The notes beneath the pieces are model-generated. The model did not search any database, had not been told where the DNA came from, and saw only the letters and a list, made by a program, of their open reading frames with translations. Shown in pieces: positions 22,624-29,922 of a stretch of DNA of 32,408 bases; within the stretch, counting starts at the first letter, position 1; each line of letters starts with the position of its first letter. Origin of the DNA: an uncultured Fibrobacter sp. (GTDB lineage: Bacteria; Fibrobacterota; Fibrobacteria; Fibrobacterales; Fibrobacteraceae); the NCBI GenBank assembly GCA_947305535.1, contig CAMZDZ010000009.1:1-32408 (forward strand), read 5' to 3'. The position numbers and the translations under genes were made by a program.

Positions 22624-23268
22624 ATGAAAAAAATTTTAACACTCTTTTTCGGTTCGTTGGTTGTCGCTTTGTTTGCCGGGTGCGCTCAGGGCGGGCTCCA
22701 CAAGCAGGTCAATCCTGAATGGACCAAGACCCCTTCGGGTGTGACGGTCTACGTCCTAGACCTTAAGGTCCAGAACGGCAATGACTTCACCAAGGCGCTG
22801 CCCGACTATGTGGGCAAGTTCAACGACTGGTTCCTGCCGCAGTTGACCCAGAATATGGTTGGCATGTCCGGCCTAGAGGTCAATGCGCTTCCCGAGGTCT
22901 CCAGGTCGGGCAAGTTCGCCCGTACCAAGAAGTCGATGAAGGGCTACATGGATTTCATGGTGTCCAACCCGAAGCCGGACCAGTTCCCGGATCTCAAGGG
23001 CATTGTCATCACGATTTCTGGCCTCACGTTCAACAGGCACGTCTCGGTTAAGCGCCACAACGGCAACAAGGTCTATTTCTACGGTGTCCAGGCCTATGCG
23101 GGCTACACCATCTACTCCCTGGATTCCAAGAAGGAAGTCGCCTTCGGAAAGATCGATATCCTGGAGGAAAGCGAAGACTTCGTCCCGGGCGAGGAGGTCT
23201 GGAGCAAGCTCGTTACAAGGATATCAAACGAAATTTTGGCGGAAACTCCGTTGATGCGTAAACTATAA
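22624..23268 (+). CDS. Predicted lipoprotein, function unknown
   Basis: The 214-residue product has a signal peptide and lipobox FAGC (Cys19). The mature part is a single compact domain without a Ser linker, with VTVYVLDLKVQNG near the start, VTISGLTFNRHVSV in the middle and SKLVTRISNEIL near the end. This alternation of strands and helices is reminiscent of outer-membrane-associated lipoproteins of conserved unknown function, but no family is recognised. AGGAAGG before the ATG at 22624 supports that start over longer frames from 22576. A TATCTT lies about 35 bases upstream as a possible -10. The next lipoprotein gene starts 30 bases after its stop, suggesting cotranscription. Confidence 0.75.
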   Translation: MKKILTLFFGSLVVALFAGCAQGGLHKQVNPEWTKTPSGVTVYVLDLKVQNGNDFTKALPDYVGKFNDWFLPQLTQNMVGMSGLEVNALPEVSRSGKFARTKKSMKGYMDFMVSNPKPDQFPDLKGIVITISGLTFNRHVSVKRHNGNKVYFYGVQAYAGYTIYSLDSKKEVAFGKIDILEESEDFVPGEEVWSKLVTRISNEILAETPLMRKL

Positions 23269-23298
23269 TTGAAGAAGTTACAGAAAAGAGGTAAAAAT

Positions 23299-23787
23299 AT
23301 GAAATTTGCATATGTCGCAATCCTAGCTGCGTCCATCGCTTTTTGGGCATGTTCCGATGACGAGTCGTCCACGACGAAACCCTCTAGCGAGACTCCGAGT
23401 TCGTCTTCGCAGAAGGATTCGAAGGACAACGGTTCCTCGACTGCTTCTTACGATTGCACGACCGAAGACGGTGTAGTGGTCGTTTACCCGAAGGGTGGTG
23501 AAAAGTTCAAACTCGGCGAAACGATCAAGGTCGTGTACGGCGCCGACCCCAGCCTTGCCGGTCCGCAGTTCGTTTTCAAGTACCGTGAAAACGAAGAAGA
23601 CATGGGTACCGAACTCATCGAAGAGTCCGCCGGCGAGAAGAACCCCGATGGCAAGACCTGCTACGAGCAGGAGGTCAAGCTGGACGGCGACTTGATTAAT
23701 CCTTCCAGCGAAGCCTTCATCCAGGTTGTGCCCTACTCCAAAACCAAGAAGAACGGAAAGTCTGGAAAGTTCACTGTCACGGAGTAG
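23299..23787 (+). CDS. Small lipoprotein with a Ser-rich linker and one beta-sandwich-like domain
   Basis: The 162-residue product has a signal peptide ending in the lipobox FWAC (Cys18), a Ser/Thr linker to about residue 50, and a domain of about 105 residues. That domain contains VVVYPKGGEKFKLGETIKVV and ends in SGKFTVTE, a pattern of Ig-like cell-surface domains in which a PxGGExxxxG turn precedes the first strands. Two Cys (DCTTEDG and KTCYEQE) could pair. AGAGG seven bases before the ATG fixes the start; the frame's earlier TTG is not needed. It sits between another lipoprotein gene and a sugar-nucleotide enzyme gene, all on the plus strand with short gaps. Function unknown. Confidence 0.75.
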   Translation: MKFAYVAILAASIAFWACSDDESSTTKPSSETPSSSSQKDSKDNGSSTASYDCTTEDGVVVVYPKGGEKFKLGETIKVVYGADPSLAGPQFVFKYRENEEDMGTELIEESAGEKNPDGKTCYEQEVKLDGDLINPSSEAFIQVVPYSKTKKNGKSGKFTVTE

Positions 23788-23789
23788 CT

Positions 23790-24836
23790 TTGCCTCTTTC
23801 GTTTAACGATTCCAGCGTCACCGTGGCCATAGTTGGCTGCGGTGGTTTTATAGGTAGCCACCTGCTGGATGCCGTACTGTGCCGCACCAAGTGGCGCGTG
23901 TTCGGGGTCGATGTCGATTTCTACCGCATTCAGCACCGGCTAAATGACGAACGCTGCGAATTCTTGAATGCCGACCTTGCCGACGCGGATGTCGTCGAGC
24001 GCATAGCGCAGTTCCCCGTGGTCGTGAACCTCGCCGCGATATGCACGCCTAGCCGCTACATGGCGGAGGCGCCTGCGGTCATCCGCAGCAATTACGACCA
24101 TCCGGCAGCCCTGGCCGAGGCTTGCGCAAAGTCGGGCGCGTGGCTTATCCACTTTTCTACGTCGGAAGTCTACGGCAGGACCGCGGAAGATTCTGGCGAA
24201 CTGGATGAGGACTCGACCGAGCTCGTGTTCGGGCCTGTCGCGTCGAGCCGTTGGAGCTACGCCACCGCGAAGCTGCTTACGGAACGTTTTATCGCCGGGC
24301 TCGATGGTTTGCGCTGGACGGTTGTCCGTCCGTTCAATTTTGTCGGCCCTTACATGGACTTCATGCCCGGGGTCGACGGCGAGGGGATTCCCAGGGTGCT
24401 TGCCAGCTTTTCCTCGGCGCTTGTGCGCGGGGAACCGCTGAAACTGGTCAACGGGGGGAAGGCCCGCCGCACGTTCACTTCTGTGTTCGACGCGGTTGAT
24501 TTTGTATTCGCGCTTTTCGCCGCGCAGGAGAAAGCGCTTTCGCAGGCGTTCAATGTGGGGAACCCGGACAACGAGGTTTCCATTGCGGAACTGGCCGAAC
24601 GCATGCGCCGGACCTACGCCCGCCTCAAGGGTGTGCCGGTCGATTCGCTCCCCGTTCCGGAGGTGGTCGACGGCGGTACTTTTTATGGCGATGGCTACGA
24701 CGATTCCATGCGCCGTTTGCCGTCCGTGAAGAAGGCTGAGACTCTGCTCGGGTTCCGTGCCCAGGTGCCGCTGGATGTGGCTGTCGAGGAATCTTTGAAC
24801 TGGTTTATAGGACACTATAGCGATGCCGCCGATTGA
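23790..24836 (+). CDS. NAD-dependent sugar-nucleotide enzyme, stand-alone ArnA dehydrogenase-like (extended SDR)
   Basis: The 348-residue product is an extended short-chain dehydrogenase with the NAD motif VGCGGFIGSHL near the start. The catalytic region shows STSEVYG and SYATAKLLTERF (Tyr-x3-Lys). The phrases VNLAAICTPSRY, VVRPFNFVGPYMD and FNVGNPDNEVSIAELAE closely parallel the C-terminal half of ArnA, which oxidises and decarboxylates UDP-glucuronate to the 4-keto-pentose used for aminoarabinose on lipid A. The formyltransferase half of ArnA is absent. The reading frame has no ATG before the NAD motif; a TTG at 23790 with GGAG five bases upstream is the best start. It overlaps the next gene, a glycosyltransferase, by 14 bases, so both act in one glycan pathway. 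UDP-xylose synthase or another epimerase is the alternative. Confidence 0.78.
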   Translation: MPLSFNDSSVTVAIVGCGGFIGSHLLDAVLCRTKWRVFGVDVDFYRIQHRLNDERCEFLNADLADADVVERIAQFPVVVNLAAICTPSRYMAEAPAVIRSNYDHPAALAEACAKSGAWLIHFSTSEVYGRTAEDSGELDEDSTELVFGPVASSRWSYATAKLLTERFIAGLDGLRWTVVRPFNFVGPYMDFMPGVDGEGIPRVLASFSSALVRGEPLKLVNGGKARRTFTSVFDAVDFVFALFAAQEKALSQAFNVGNPDNEVSIAELAERMRRTYARLKGVPVDSLPVPEVVDGGTFYGDGYDDSMRRLPSVKKAETLLGFRAQVPLDVAVEESLNWFIGHYSDAAD

Positions 24837-25548
24837 TTCCTTTATATTCATTCCTGCGTACAACGTAGAGAAAACCCTGGAGAAGACTCTGGGGAGTATC
24901 CGTCCGGCGGTGTGGAAGCGTTCCAGGGTCCTTGTCATTGACGACGGCTCTACCGACAAGACTCAGGAAGTGTTCGAGAAGTTCCGGGAACAGACTCACG
25001 AGAAGAACATCCTCAGATATTTCCGCTTCGAAAAGAACCAGGGCTACGGTGCCGTGGTCAAGAAGGGCCTTGCCGAGGGTATAGCCTCCGGCGCCAAGTA
25101 CGTGGCCTGCCTGCATGGCGACGGACAGTATCCCGGCGAACAGTTGGGTGAGTTCTTTGCCGCCATGACGATCCACGACTTGGCCTTGCTCCAGGGTTCG
25201 CGTATGGCTATCGAGGGCGAGGCCGCGGAAGGGGGGATGCCCCTGCACAAGCGCATCGGCGGCACCATCCTCACGGCAATCGAGAATCTTGCGTTCAGCC
25301 AGCCGCTCACGGACAGGCACAGCGGTTTCCTGGTGTACTCGACGGCTTTCCTAAAGACCCTTAACCTGGATAAGCTGAGCCGCAGCTTCGACATCGATCT
25401 TGAAATCATTTCCAAGGCGGATTCCTCCGGACTCCCGATGGCGGAACTGCCTATCCCGACACATTATGGCGACGAGAAGTCACACCTGAACGTCTTTACG
25501 TACGGGCTTCGTGTGCTGTGGCTGGTCGTGCGCCGCTTTTTTGCCTAG
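24823..25548 (+). CDS. Family 2 glycosyltransferase (ArnC/DPM1-like)
   Basis: The 241-residue product has the GT-A fold signature of family 2: FIFIPAYNVEKTLEKTL, then VIDDGSTDKT, then LHGDGQYPGEQ with the metal-binding Asp residues, and GSRMAIEG. The residues DRHSGFLVYS follow as expected for the acceptor side. There is no membrane anchor beyond a weak hydrophobic C-terminus (VLWLVVRRFFA), so it is probably peripheral at the cytoplasmic membrane. Dolichol- and undecaprenyl-phosphate glycosyltransferases such as DPM1 and ArnC share this layout. The overlap with the ArnA-like gene suggests that it uses the sugar nucleotide made by that enzyme or works on the same glycan. The donor sugar is not readable. 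Confidence 0.82.
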   Translation: MPPIDSFIFIPAYNVEKTLEKTLGSIRPAVWKRSRVLVIDDGSTDKTQEVFEKFREQTHEKNILRYFRFEKNQGYGAVVKKGLAEGIASGAKYVACLHGDGQYPGEQLGEFFAAMTIHDLALLQGSRMAIEGEAAEGGMPLHKRIGGTILTAIENLAFSQPLTDRHSGFLVYSTAFLKTLNLDKLSRSFDIDLEIISKADSSGLPMAELPIPTHYGDEKSHLNVFTYGLRVLWLVVRRFFA

Positions 25549-25575
25549 CCATCTCCAGCCGCGTTTCGCAAATTG

Positions 25576-26082
25576 CTATAGTGCGCCGATGCGCTTGTAG
25601 TATTCCACGGGTTGGCCAGCTCCGAAAATGTCTTCGGAGGTCTGGAAGACCTGCTTGCCGAACGTCATGTCGGTTTCGTTGACCTTGACCGTCGCCGTTG
25701 TCGGGTTGGAATTGCACTGCTCGCCGACGGTGAACTTGATGGAGATCGTCTTGGTCTCGGCATTGTACGTCCACTTGCCGTTGTCGTTCAATCCTCCGCA
25801 ACTGGCTGCCATGAGGGAGCTTACGGCGGTGGCGTAGGTGTACGTGAAGGTCCCGTCTTCATTGATGACGAGTTGGCCCGGCCCGGTGGAGAAGTCGACC
25901 ACCATGTTGTAGCCGGCTGCCGCATCCTGGATGGCGAGCATCTGCCAGGTTCCTACCAGGCAGGCGGAGTCGTCGCCCTTTCGGCACTTGTCAGAAAGGG
26001 ATTCCTCTTCTTCGTCGCTGGAACATGCGCAGAAGGTGAGTGCCAAGGAGAGTATGGATGCTGCAAGAATTTTGTTTTTCAT
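25576..26082 (-). CDS. Small lipoprotein with a lipocalin-like domain
   Basis: The 168-residue product has a signal peptide with lipobox FCAC (Cys20), a short acidic linker (SSDEEEESLSDKCRKGDDSA), then a domain of about 125 residues beginning CLVGTWQMLAI. The phrase GTW followed by INEDGTFTYTY and NDNGKWTYNAETKTISIKF is characteristic of small lipocalin-like lipoproteins of Bacteroidetes and relatives. The ligand is unknown. CGAGG lies just before the ATG, and TATATT on the minus strand about 20 bases upstream is a probable -10. It is convergent with the glycosyltransferase gene with 27 bases between and no visible terminator. The partial lipoprotein at the right edge also has Cys-containing beta-strand segments but is not clearly the same family. 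Confidence 0.75.
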   Translation of the reverse strand: MKNKILAASILSLALTFCACSSDEEEESLSDKCRKGDDSACLVGTWQMLAIQDAAAGYNMVVDFSTGPGQLVINEDGTFTYTYATAVSSLMAASCGGLNDNGKWTYNAETKTISIKFTVGEQCNSNPTTATVKVNETDMTFGKQVFQTSEDIFGAGQPVEYYKRIGAL

Positions 26083-26103
26083 GAAAAGCCTCGTTTTTTA
26101 GGG

Positions 26104-26109
26104 AATATA
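26104..26109 (-). promoter_or_regulatory. TATATT -10-like box of the lipocalin-like gene
   Basis: TATATT on the minus strand lies 21 bases before the ATG at 26082. A GGGGG/CCCCC inverted repeat sits just upstream of it at about 26118-26135. Confidence 0.4.
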
Positions 26110-26192
26110 TATAAAAATGGGGGAAATATGCCCCCGTTGCAATTTGTGAACGGTAAAAAAAAGGTGCTGGTTAGCTTTTCAGCTTTTCTTAA

Positions 26193-26198
26193 TATATT
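26193..26198 (+). promoter_or_regulatory. TATATT -10-like box of the first CE6 gene
   Basis: TATATT lies about 40 bases before the ATG at 26239. The leader contains a small TTGAC/GTCAA hairpin followed directly by the AAGGAG ribosome binding site, so the hairpin could influence translation. Confidence 0.4.
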
Positions 26199-26238
26199 TT
26201 TTTCACGTTGGGTTGACTTTTTGTCAAAAGGAGTTAAA

Positions 26239-27537
26239 ATGAAAAAGTCCAGTGTCTTGGGAGCCGTCTTTGGCTCTTCCCTAATTTCGCTTATGCTAGC
26301 AACAACAGTAAACGCAGCCCCGGATCCCAATTTCCACATCTACCTCGCTTTCGGCCAGTCCAACATGGAAGGCCAGGGCGATATCGGCAATGAGGACAAG
26401 AACGTTGACGAGCGCTTCCAGGTAATGTGGGCTGCTGACAACGGATCCTGTAACCAGGGAATGTCCAAGGGCAAGTGGTCCAAGGCGGTACCGCCGCTGG
26501 CGCATTGTCAGGGGGCCAAGCTCGGGCCCACGGACTACTTCGGCCGCACGATGGTCGAAAAGACCGATTCCAAGATCAAGGTGGGTGTCATCGTGGTCGC
26601 CGTTGCGGGCTGCAGTATCAAACTTTTCGACAAGGATAATTACGCAAGTTACGCGAGGTCGCAGCAGAGCTGGATGACTCAGCGCATCAACGATTATGGT
26701 GGCAATCCGTACGGCCGCCTAATCGAGATGGCCAAGAAGGCCCAGGAAGACGGCGTCATCAAGGGCATCATTTTCCACCAGGGCGAAACCGATGCCGGTG
26801 ACGGCAACTGGCCTTCCGCGGTCAAGAAGGTCTACGACAACATCATCAAGGACCTGGGGCTCGGCAGCGATATCCCGTTCCTCGCGGGCGAGGTCCTGCG
26901 CAGCGGTTCCAGTAGCGGTGCGAACAACAACATTGCGAAGCTCCCGCAGCAGTCCAAGAACTTCTACGTGGTCTCTTCCGAAGGCTTCAACCAGGCATTG
27001 GGCGATGGCCAGAACGTCCACTTCACCTCGCAGGAATACCGCGATTTCGGTAAGCGTTATGCCGAAAAGATGATAGAGGTCCTGGGTGACAAGCTCAAGC
27101 CCGCTGAAGGTTCGGAACCCCCGGCTTCGAGCGATAGCCCGGCATCCAGCAGTTCTGGCGGCACAGAATCTGTGGCCAGTTCCAGCAGTTCGGGTGGACA
27201 TCATCATTCGGCTTCCAGCTCGGGCGGACATCACCATCATTCGAGTTCCAGCAACTCGGGTGACCAGCCGAGTTCCGCGGCAAGTAGCAGTTCCGATGCA
27301 GTTACCACGAATAGTTCCAGCAGTTCCGCTTCGGACGCGCTTCCGGCAATGGCGAAGTCCTTCGTCATGGAAGGCAATGCCCAGGTGTTTGACATGCAGG
27401 GCAAGTTCCTCGGCACGGTCGAACTGGCATCGGGTGCTTCGCTCAAGGAGATTGTCTCAGCCAAGTTCCAGCGTTCCGGAAGCTACTTGCTCAGGCAAGG
27501 TTCCGCAGTCAAGGTCATTTCCGTAGAAAAACGCTAA
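26239..27537 (+). CDS. Secreted carbohydrate esterase family 6 (acetyl xylan esterase), copy 1
   Basis: The 432-residue product has a signal peptide ending near VNAA. The SGNH-type esterase domain spans about 30-290: nucleophile Ser41 in FGQSNMEGQG, the HQGETD block (His180, Glu183) and the catalytic His261 in VHFTSQEY. CE6 enzymes remove acetyl groups from xylan; F. succinogenes is known to have CE6 esterases (Axe6A and Axe6B). A linker of about 75 residues (295-370) is rich in Ser and Gly and carries HHH and HHHH clusters. The C-terminal domain (VFDMQGKFLGTVELASGASL...SGSYLLRQG) resembles that of the GH43 enzyme. AAGGAG five bases before the ATG sets the start; the frame is open well upstream but only as antisense. 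Its paralogue follows 195 bases later. Confidence 0.9.
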   Translation: MKKSSVLGAVFGSSLISLMLATTVNAAPDPNFHIYLAFGQSNMEGQGDIGNEDKNVDERFQVMWAADNGSCNQGMSKGKWSKAVPPLAHCQGAKLGPTDYFGRTMVEKTDSKIKVGVIVVAVAGCSIKLFDKDNYASYARSQQSWMTQRINDYGGNPYGRLIEMAKKAQEDGVIKGIIFHQGETDAGDGNWPSAVKKVYDNIIKDLGLGSDIPFLAGEVLRSGSSSGANNNIAKLPQQSKNFYVVSSEGFNQALGDGQNVHFTSQEYRDFGKRYAEKMIEVLGDKLKPAEGSEPPASSDSPASSSSGGTESVASSSSSGGHHHSASSSGGHHHHSSSSNSGDQPSSAASSSSDAVTTNSSSSSASDALPAMAKSFVMEGNAQVFDMQGKFLGTVELASGASLKEIVSAKFQRSGSYLLRQGSAVKVISVEKR

Positions 27538-27558
27538 TCCTTATTCGCTGAAATTGGA

Positions 27559-27588
27559 CCCGTTTCCGTATCCGGAGACGGGTTTTTT
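27559..27588 (+). terminator. Intrinsic terminator after the first CE6 gene
   Basis: CCCGTTTCCG and CGGAGACGGG pair with one G-U, followed by TTTTTT. It separates the two esterase genes, so each has its own transcript end. Confidence 0.85.
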
Positions 27589-27654
27589 GTGTCGTGTTGC
27601 AATCCTTTACAATGAAAAAATGCCCCGTTTTTTCGAAATTCGTCATTTTAAGGG

Positions 27655-27660
27655 TATATT
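27655..27660 (+). promoter_or_regulatory. TATATT -10-like box of the second CE6 gene
   Basis: TATATT is followed by about 65 bases of leader before the ATG at 27733. The leader ends in CAGGAGGAAAA, a strong ribosome binding site. A small CTTC/GAAG hairpin lies within it. Confidence 0.4.
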
Positions 27661-27732
27661 TGTTGTGAAAATGGAGTTAGGTGTTGGATAAAGTCTTCGT
27701 TGTGAAGATTTTGCTCGTTTTCAGGAGGAAAA

Positions 27733-29034
27733 ATGAAAAAAGCGAACTTGTTGGCCCCTTTGTTCGGGCTCGCTCTTATGGCGACCGCTTCTGTGTATGC
27801 CGACCCGGATCCCAACTTCCACATCTATCTCGCCTTCGGCCAGTCCAATATGGAGGGCCAGGGCACTATTGAAGAAAAGGACAAGACCGTCGATCCCCGT
27901 TTCCAGATGCTTTCGACAATCGACAATTTCAAGGGGCGGAAGCTGGGCACGTGGAACGACGCGATTCCGCCTTTGGCGAACAATCATGGCGGCCTCGGGC
28001 CCACGGACTACTTCGGCCGCACGCTGGTCGAAAAGCTCGACCCGCAAATCAAGGTCGGCGTGGTTGTCGTGGCTATCGCGGGCTGCAGTATTGTGGCATT
28101 CGATTCGCCTCTTGACCAGGGCTATATGTCTACCCAGGCCGGCTGGTTCAAAGATATTGTCAAGGATTACGGAGATGATCCTTACCAGCGCTTGGTGGAA
28201 ATGGCCAAGAAGGCCAAGGAAGACGGCGTCATCAAGGGTATCATTTTCCATCAGGGCGAAACCGACGAGGGCGACAGCGAATGGCCCGGCAAGGTCAAGA
28301 AGGTCTATGACCGCCTGGTCAAGGATATCGGGCTTGACGAGAACATCCCGTTCTTTGCGGGTGAGGTCCCGTATGAAGGAAGCTCCAAGGGCACGAACAA
28401 CAACATCCGGAAACTTCCGCAACAGTCCAAGAATTTCTATATCGTTTCCGCCGAAGGCCTCAACGACCTGGACATGATGCGCATCCACTTCTCTTCGCAG
28501 GGCTACCGCGACTTCGGCAAGCGCTATGCCGAGAAGGTGATGGAGGTCTTGGGCGACAAGCTCAACCCGGTCGCTACCTCGACCCCGGAATCTTCTAGCG
28601 CCGAACCGGCCGCCTCTTCCAGCAGCGGCACTCCGGCTTCTTCTGGCGATGCGAACAGTTCGAGCTCTGCCGACCCGGCGGACGGCTCCAGCTCCTCGGC
28701 CCAGTCTCCTGAAAGCAGCGCTCCGGCCGAAGCGTCTTCGTCGTCCGAAGGTTCCGATGCCATCCGGGCTGTTCAGGCCAAGGGCGTTTCCTTCGGCAAG
28801 ATGGTTGTCTCGCAGAACGCAATTCGCGTTCCGGTGAATCTGAATCGTGCTTCCCGCGTCAACGTGGCGGTTTACTCTGTGCTCGGCAAGCAGGTGATGA
28901 GCATGGACGCCATGTTCTCGGCAGGCGAGAACGCGGTGAACCTCGAAACGTCCAAGCTCCCGGTGGGCAACTACCTGGTCTCCGTGCAGGCGGGTTCCGC
29001 CCGTTCTACGGCCCGCGTCGATATCGCCCGTTAG
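27733..29034 (+). CDS. Secreted carbohydrate esterase family 6 (acetyl xylan esterase), copy 2
   Basis: The 433-residue product is the paralogue of the gene before it, aligned almost without gaps over the esterase domain. It has a signal peptide ending near VYA, nucleophile Ser38 in FGQSNMEGQG, the HQGETDEGD block (His173, Glu176) and catalytic His252 in IHFSSQGY. The Ser/Ala/Pro-rich linker spans about 285-340 and lacks the His clusters of copy 1. The C-terminal domain is of a different type: NVAVYSVLGKQVMSMDAMFS and PVGNYLVSVQ match the layout of type IX secretion signals (an AVY-x-LGK strand and a GNYLV strand). Deacetylation of xylan is the expected role. Own promoter and terminator are visible, so it can be regulated apart from copy 1. 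Confidence 0.9.
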   Translation: MKKANLLAPLFGLALMATASVYADPDPNFHIYLAFGQSNMEGQGTIEEKDKTVDPRFQMLSTIDNFKGRKLGTWNDAIPPLANNHGGLGPTDYFGRTLVEKLDPQIKVGVVVVAIAGCSIVAFDSPLDQGYMSTQAGWFKDIVKDYGDDPYQRLVEMAKKAKEDGVIKGIIFHQGETDEGDSEWPGKVKKVYDRLVKDIGLDENIPFFAGEVPYEGSSKGTNNNIRKLPQQSKNFYIVSAEGLNDLDMMRIHFSSQGYRDFGKRYAEKVMEVLGDKLNPVATSTPESSSAEPAASSSSGTPASSGDANSSSSADPADGSSSSAQSPESSAPAEASSSSEGSDAIRAVQAKGVSFGKMVVSQNAIRVPVNLNRASRVNVAVYSVLGKQVMSMDAMFSAGENAVNLETSKLPVGNYLVSVQAGSARSTARVDIAR

Positions 29035-29062
29035 TACGAACAGTTTTTGTGTAAAGCACGCA

Positions 29063-29096
29063 AAGGCTTCCTCGCTTTTTGGCGGGGAGGCCTTTT
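29063..29096. terminator. Intrinsic terminator between the second CE6 gene and trmO
   Basis: AAAGGCTTCCTCGC and GCGGGGAGGCCTTT pair with G-U wobble around a T-rich loop and end in TTTT. It serves the esterase gene and possibly the convergent trmO gene. Confidence 0.75.
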
Positions 29097-29135
29097 CAGT
29101 TCAAGTTGTCTGTTCTGTAGCAGCTTGGCGGAATG

Positions 29136-29816
29136 CTAGTCGATGCTGACGAGTTCGAGGTTGTCGCCGTCGACCCTGAACTTGATTTCCCTGCCCGCGA
29201 AGCTGAACCCGTAAGTGCGGGCGGGGTCGTCTTGGTAGGCCGGGCGCGGGTCCTGTTCCAGGACGGCGATGAGCGGGCCGCGCTTCTCTTCTTCTAGTTT
29301 GTTCAAAATTTCGGGAGCCGCCGAAACGTGCAGCCTGTTCTGGCGCACGGCTTCCGCGAAACCTCCGGTCGCGTCCGGGTGCGAGTCGGTGTAGGGGAGG
29401 TAGGGCTTGATGTCGACGATGGGTGTCCCGTTCATGAGGTCGGCCCCGCTCACGACAATCTCGGGGCCTTCAGGGCCGTCGAGGTGGATGCTCTCGATCT
29501 TGACGCACGAAAGGGCGAGCGGGTTCGGACGGAAGCTCGAACGCGTGGCGAAAACGCCGAGGCGCTTGTTGCCGCCGAGTCTGGGCGGGCGGACTGTCGG
29601 GCTCCATGTCTCGCGGATGTTCTCGGAAAAGATCCATGCAATCCACAGGTGGCTGAACCCTTCCAGCCCGCGCAGCGAGTCGGCGTTCCTGAACTCGGGC
29701 TCGAAGCGGATGCGCGCCTTGGCGTCCGGGACAAGGCCGCTTTGCCTGGGTATCCCGAACTTGCTGTCGAAATCGCTGACGATTCTCGCGATGATTTTGA
29801 ACGAAATCTCTTGCAT
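29136..29816 (-). CDS. trmO: TrmO/TsaA (YaeB, UPF0066) tRNA methyltransferase
   Basis: The 226-residue product is homologous to TrmO, which methylates N6-threonylcarbamoyladenosine at position 37 of tRNAs using S-adenosylmethionine. Family landmarks are present: KFGIPRQSGLV near the start, GLEGFSHLWIAWIF, ATRSSFRPNPLALS (the S-adenosylmethionine site), DIKPYLPYTDSH and, near the C-terminus, DPRPAYQDDPARTYGF. The length is close to Escherichia coli TrmO. The start lies just downstream of an AT-rich stretch; AGGAAC sits close to the ATG as a weak ribosome binding site. It is a single housekeeping gene divergent from putP. Confidence 0.92.
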   Translation of the reverse strand: MQEISFKIIARIVSDFDSKFGIPRQSGLVPDAKARIRFEPEFRNADSLRGLEGFSHLWIAWIFSENIRETWSPTVRPPRLGGNKRLGVFATRSSFRPNPLALSCVKIESIHLDGPEGPEIVVSGADLMNGTPIVDIKPYLPYTDSHPDATGGFAEAVRQNRLHVSAAPEILNKLEEEKRGPLIAVLEQDPRPAYQDDPARTYGFSFAGREIKFRVDGDNLELVSID

Positions 29817-29880
29817 GTTCCTATTTGGGCTCTTTTATTTAGAAAAAAAAACGCTCTCGGGGAAAAAACGCGGCGCAAAA

Positions 29881-29899
29881 TATCTTATTTTAAAAGATA
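29881..29899 (+). promoter_or_regulatory. TATCTT box with inverted repeat upstream of putP
   Basis: TATCTT and AAGATA form a 6-base inverted repeat around seven bases, 24 bases before the ATG at 29923. TATCTT may be the -10 box (as at 9071), and the repeat an overlapping operator. No further copies are seen near. Confidence 0.3.
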
Positions 29900-29922
29900 C
29901 AACACTTTAGGGAGATAATCAA

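Noticed and set aside
25612-26238. N-terminal extension of the first CE6 frame
   Set aside because: It is antisense to the lipocalin-like lipoprotein. The ATG at 26239 has a ribosome binding site and a signal peptide.
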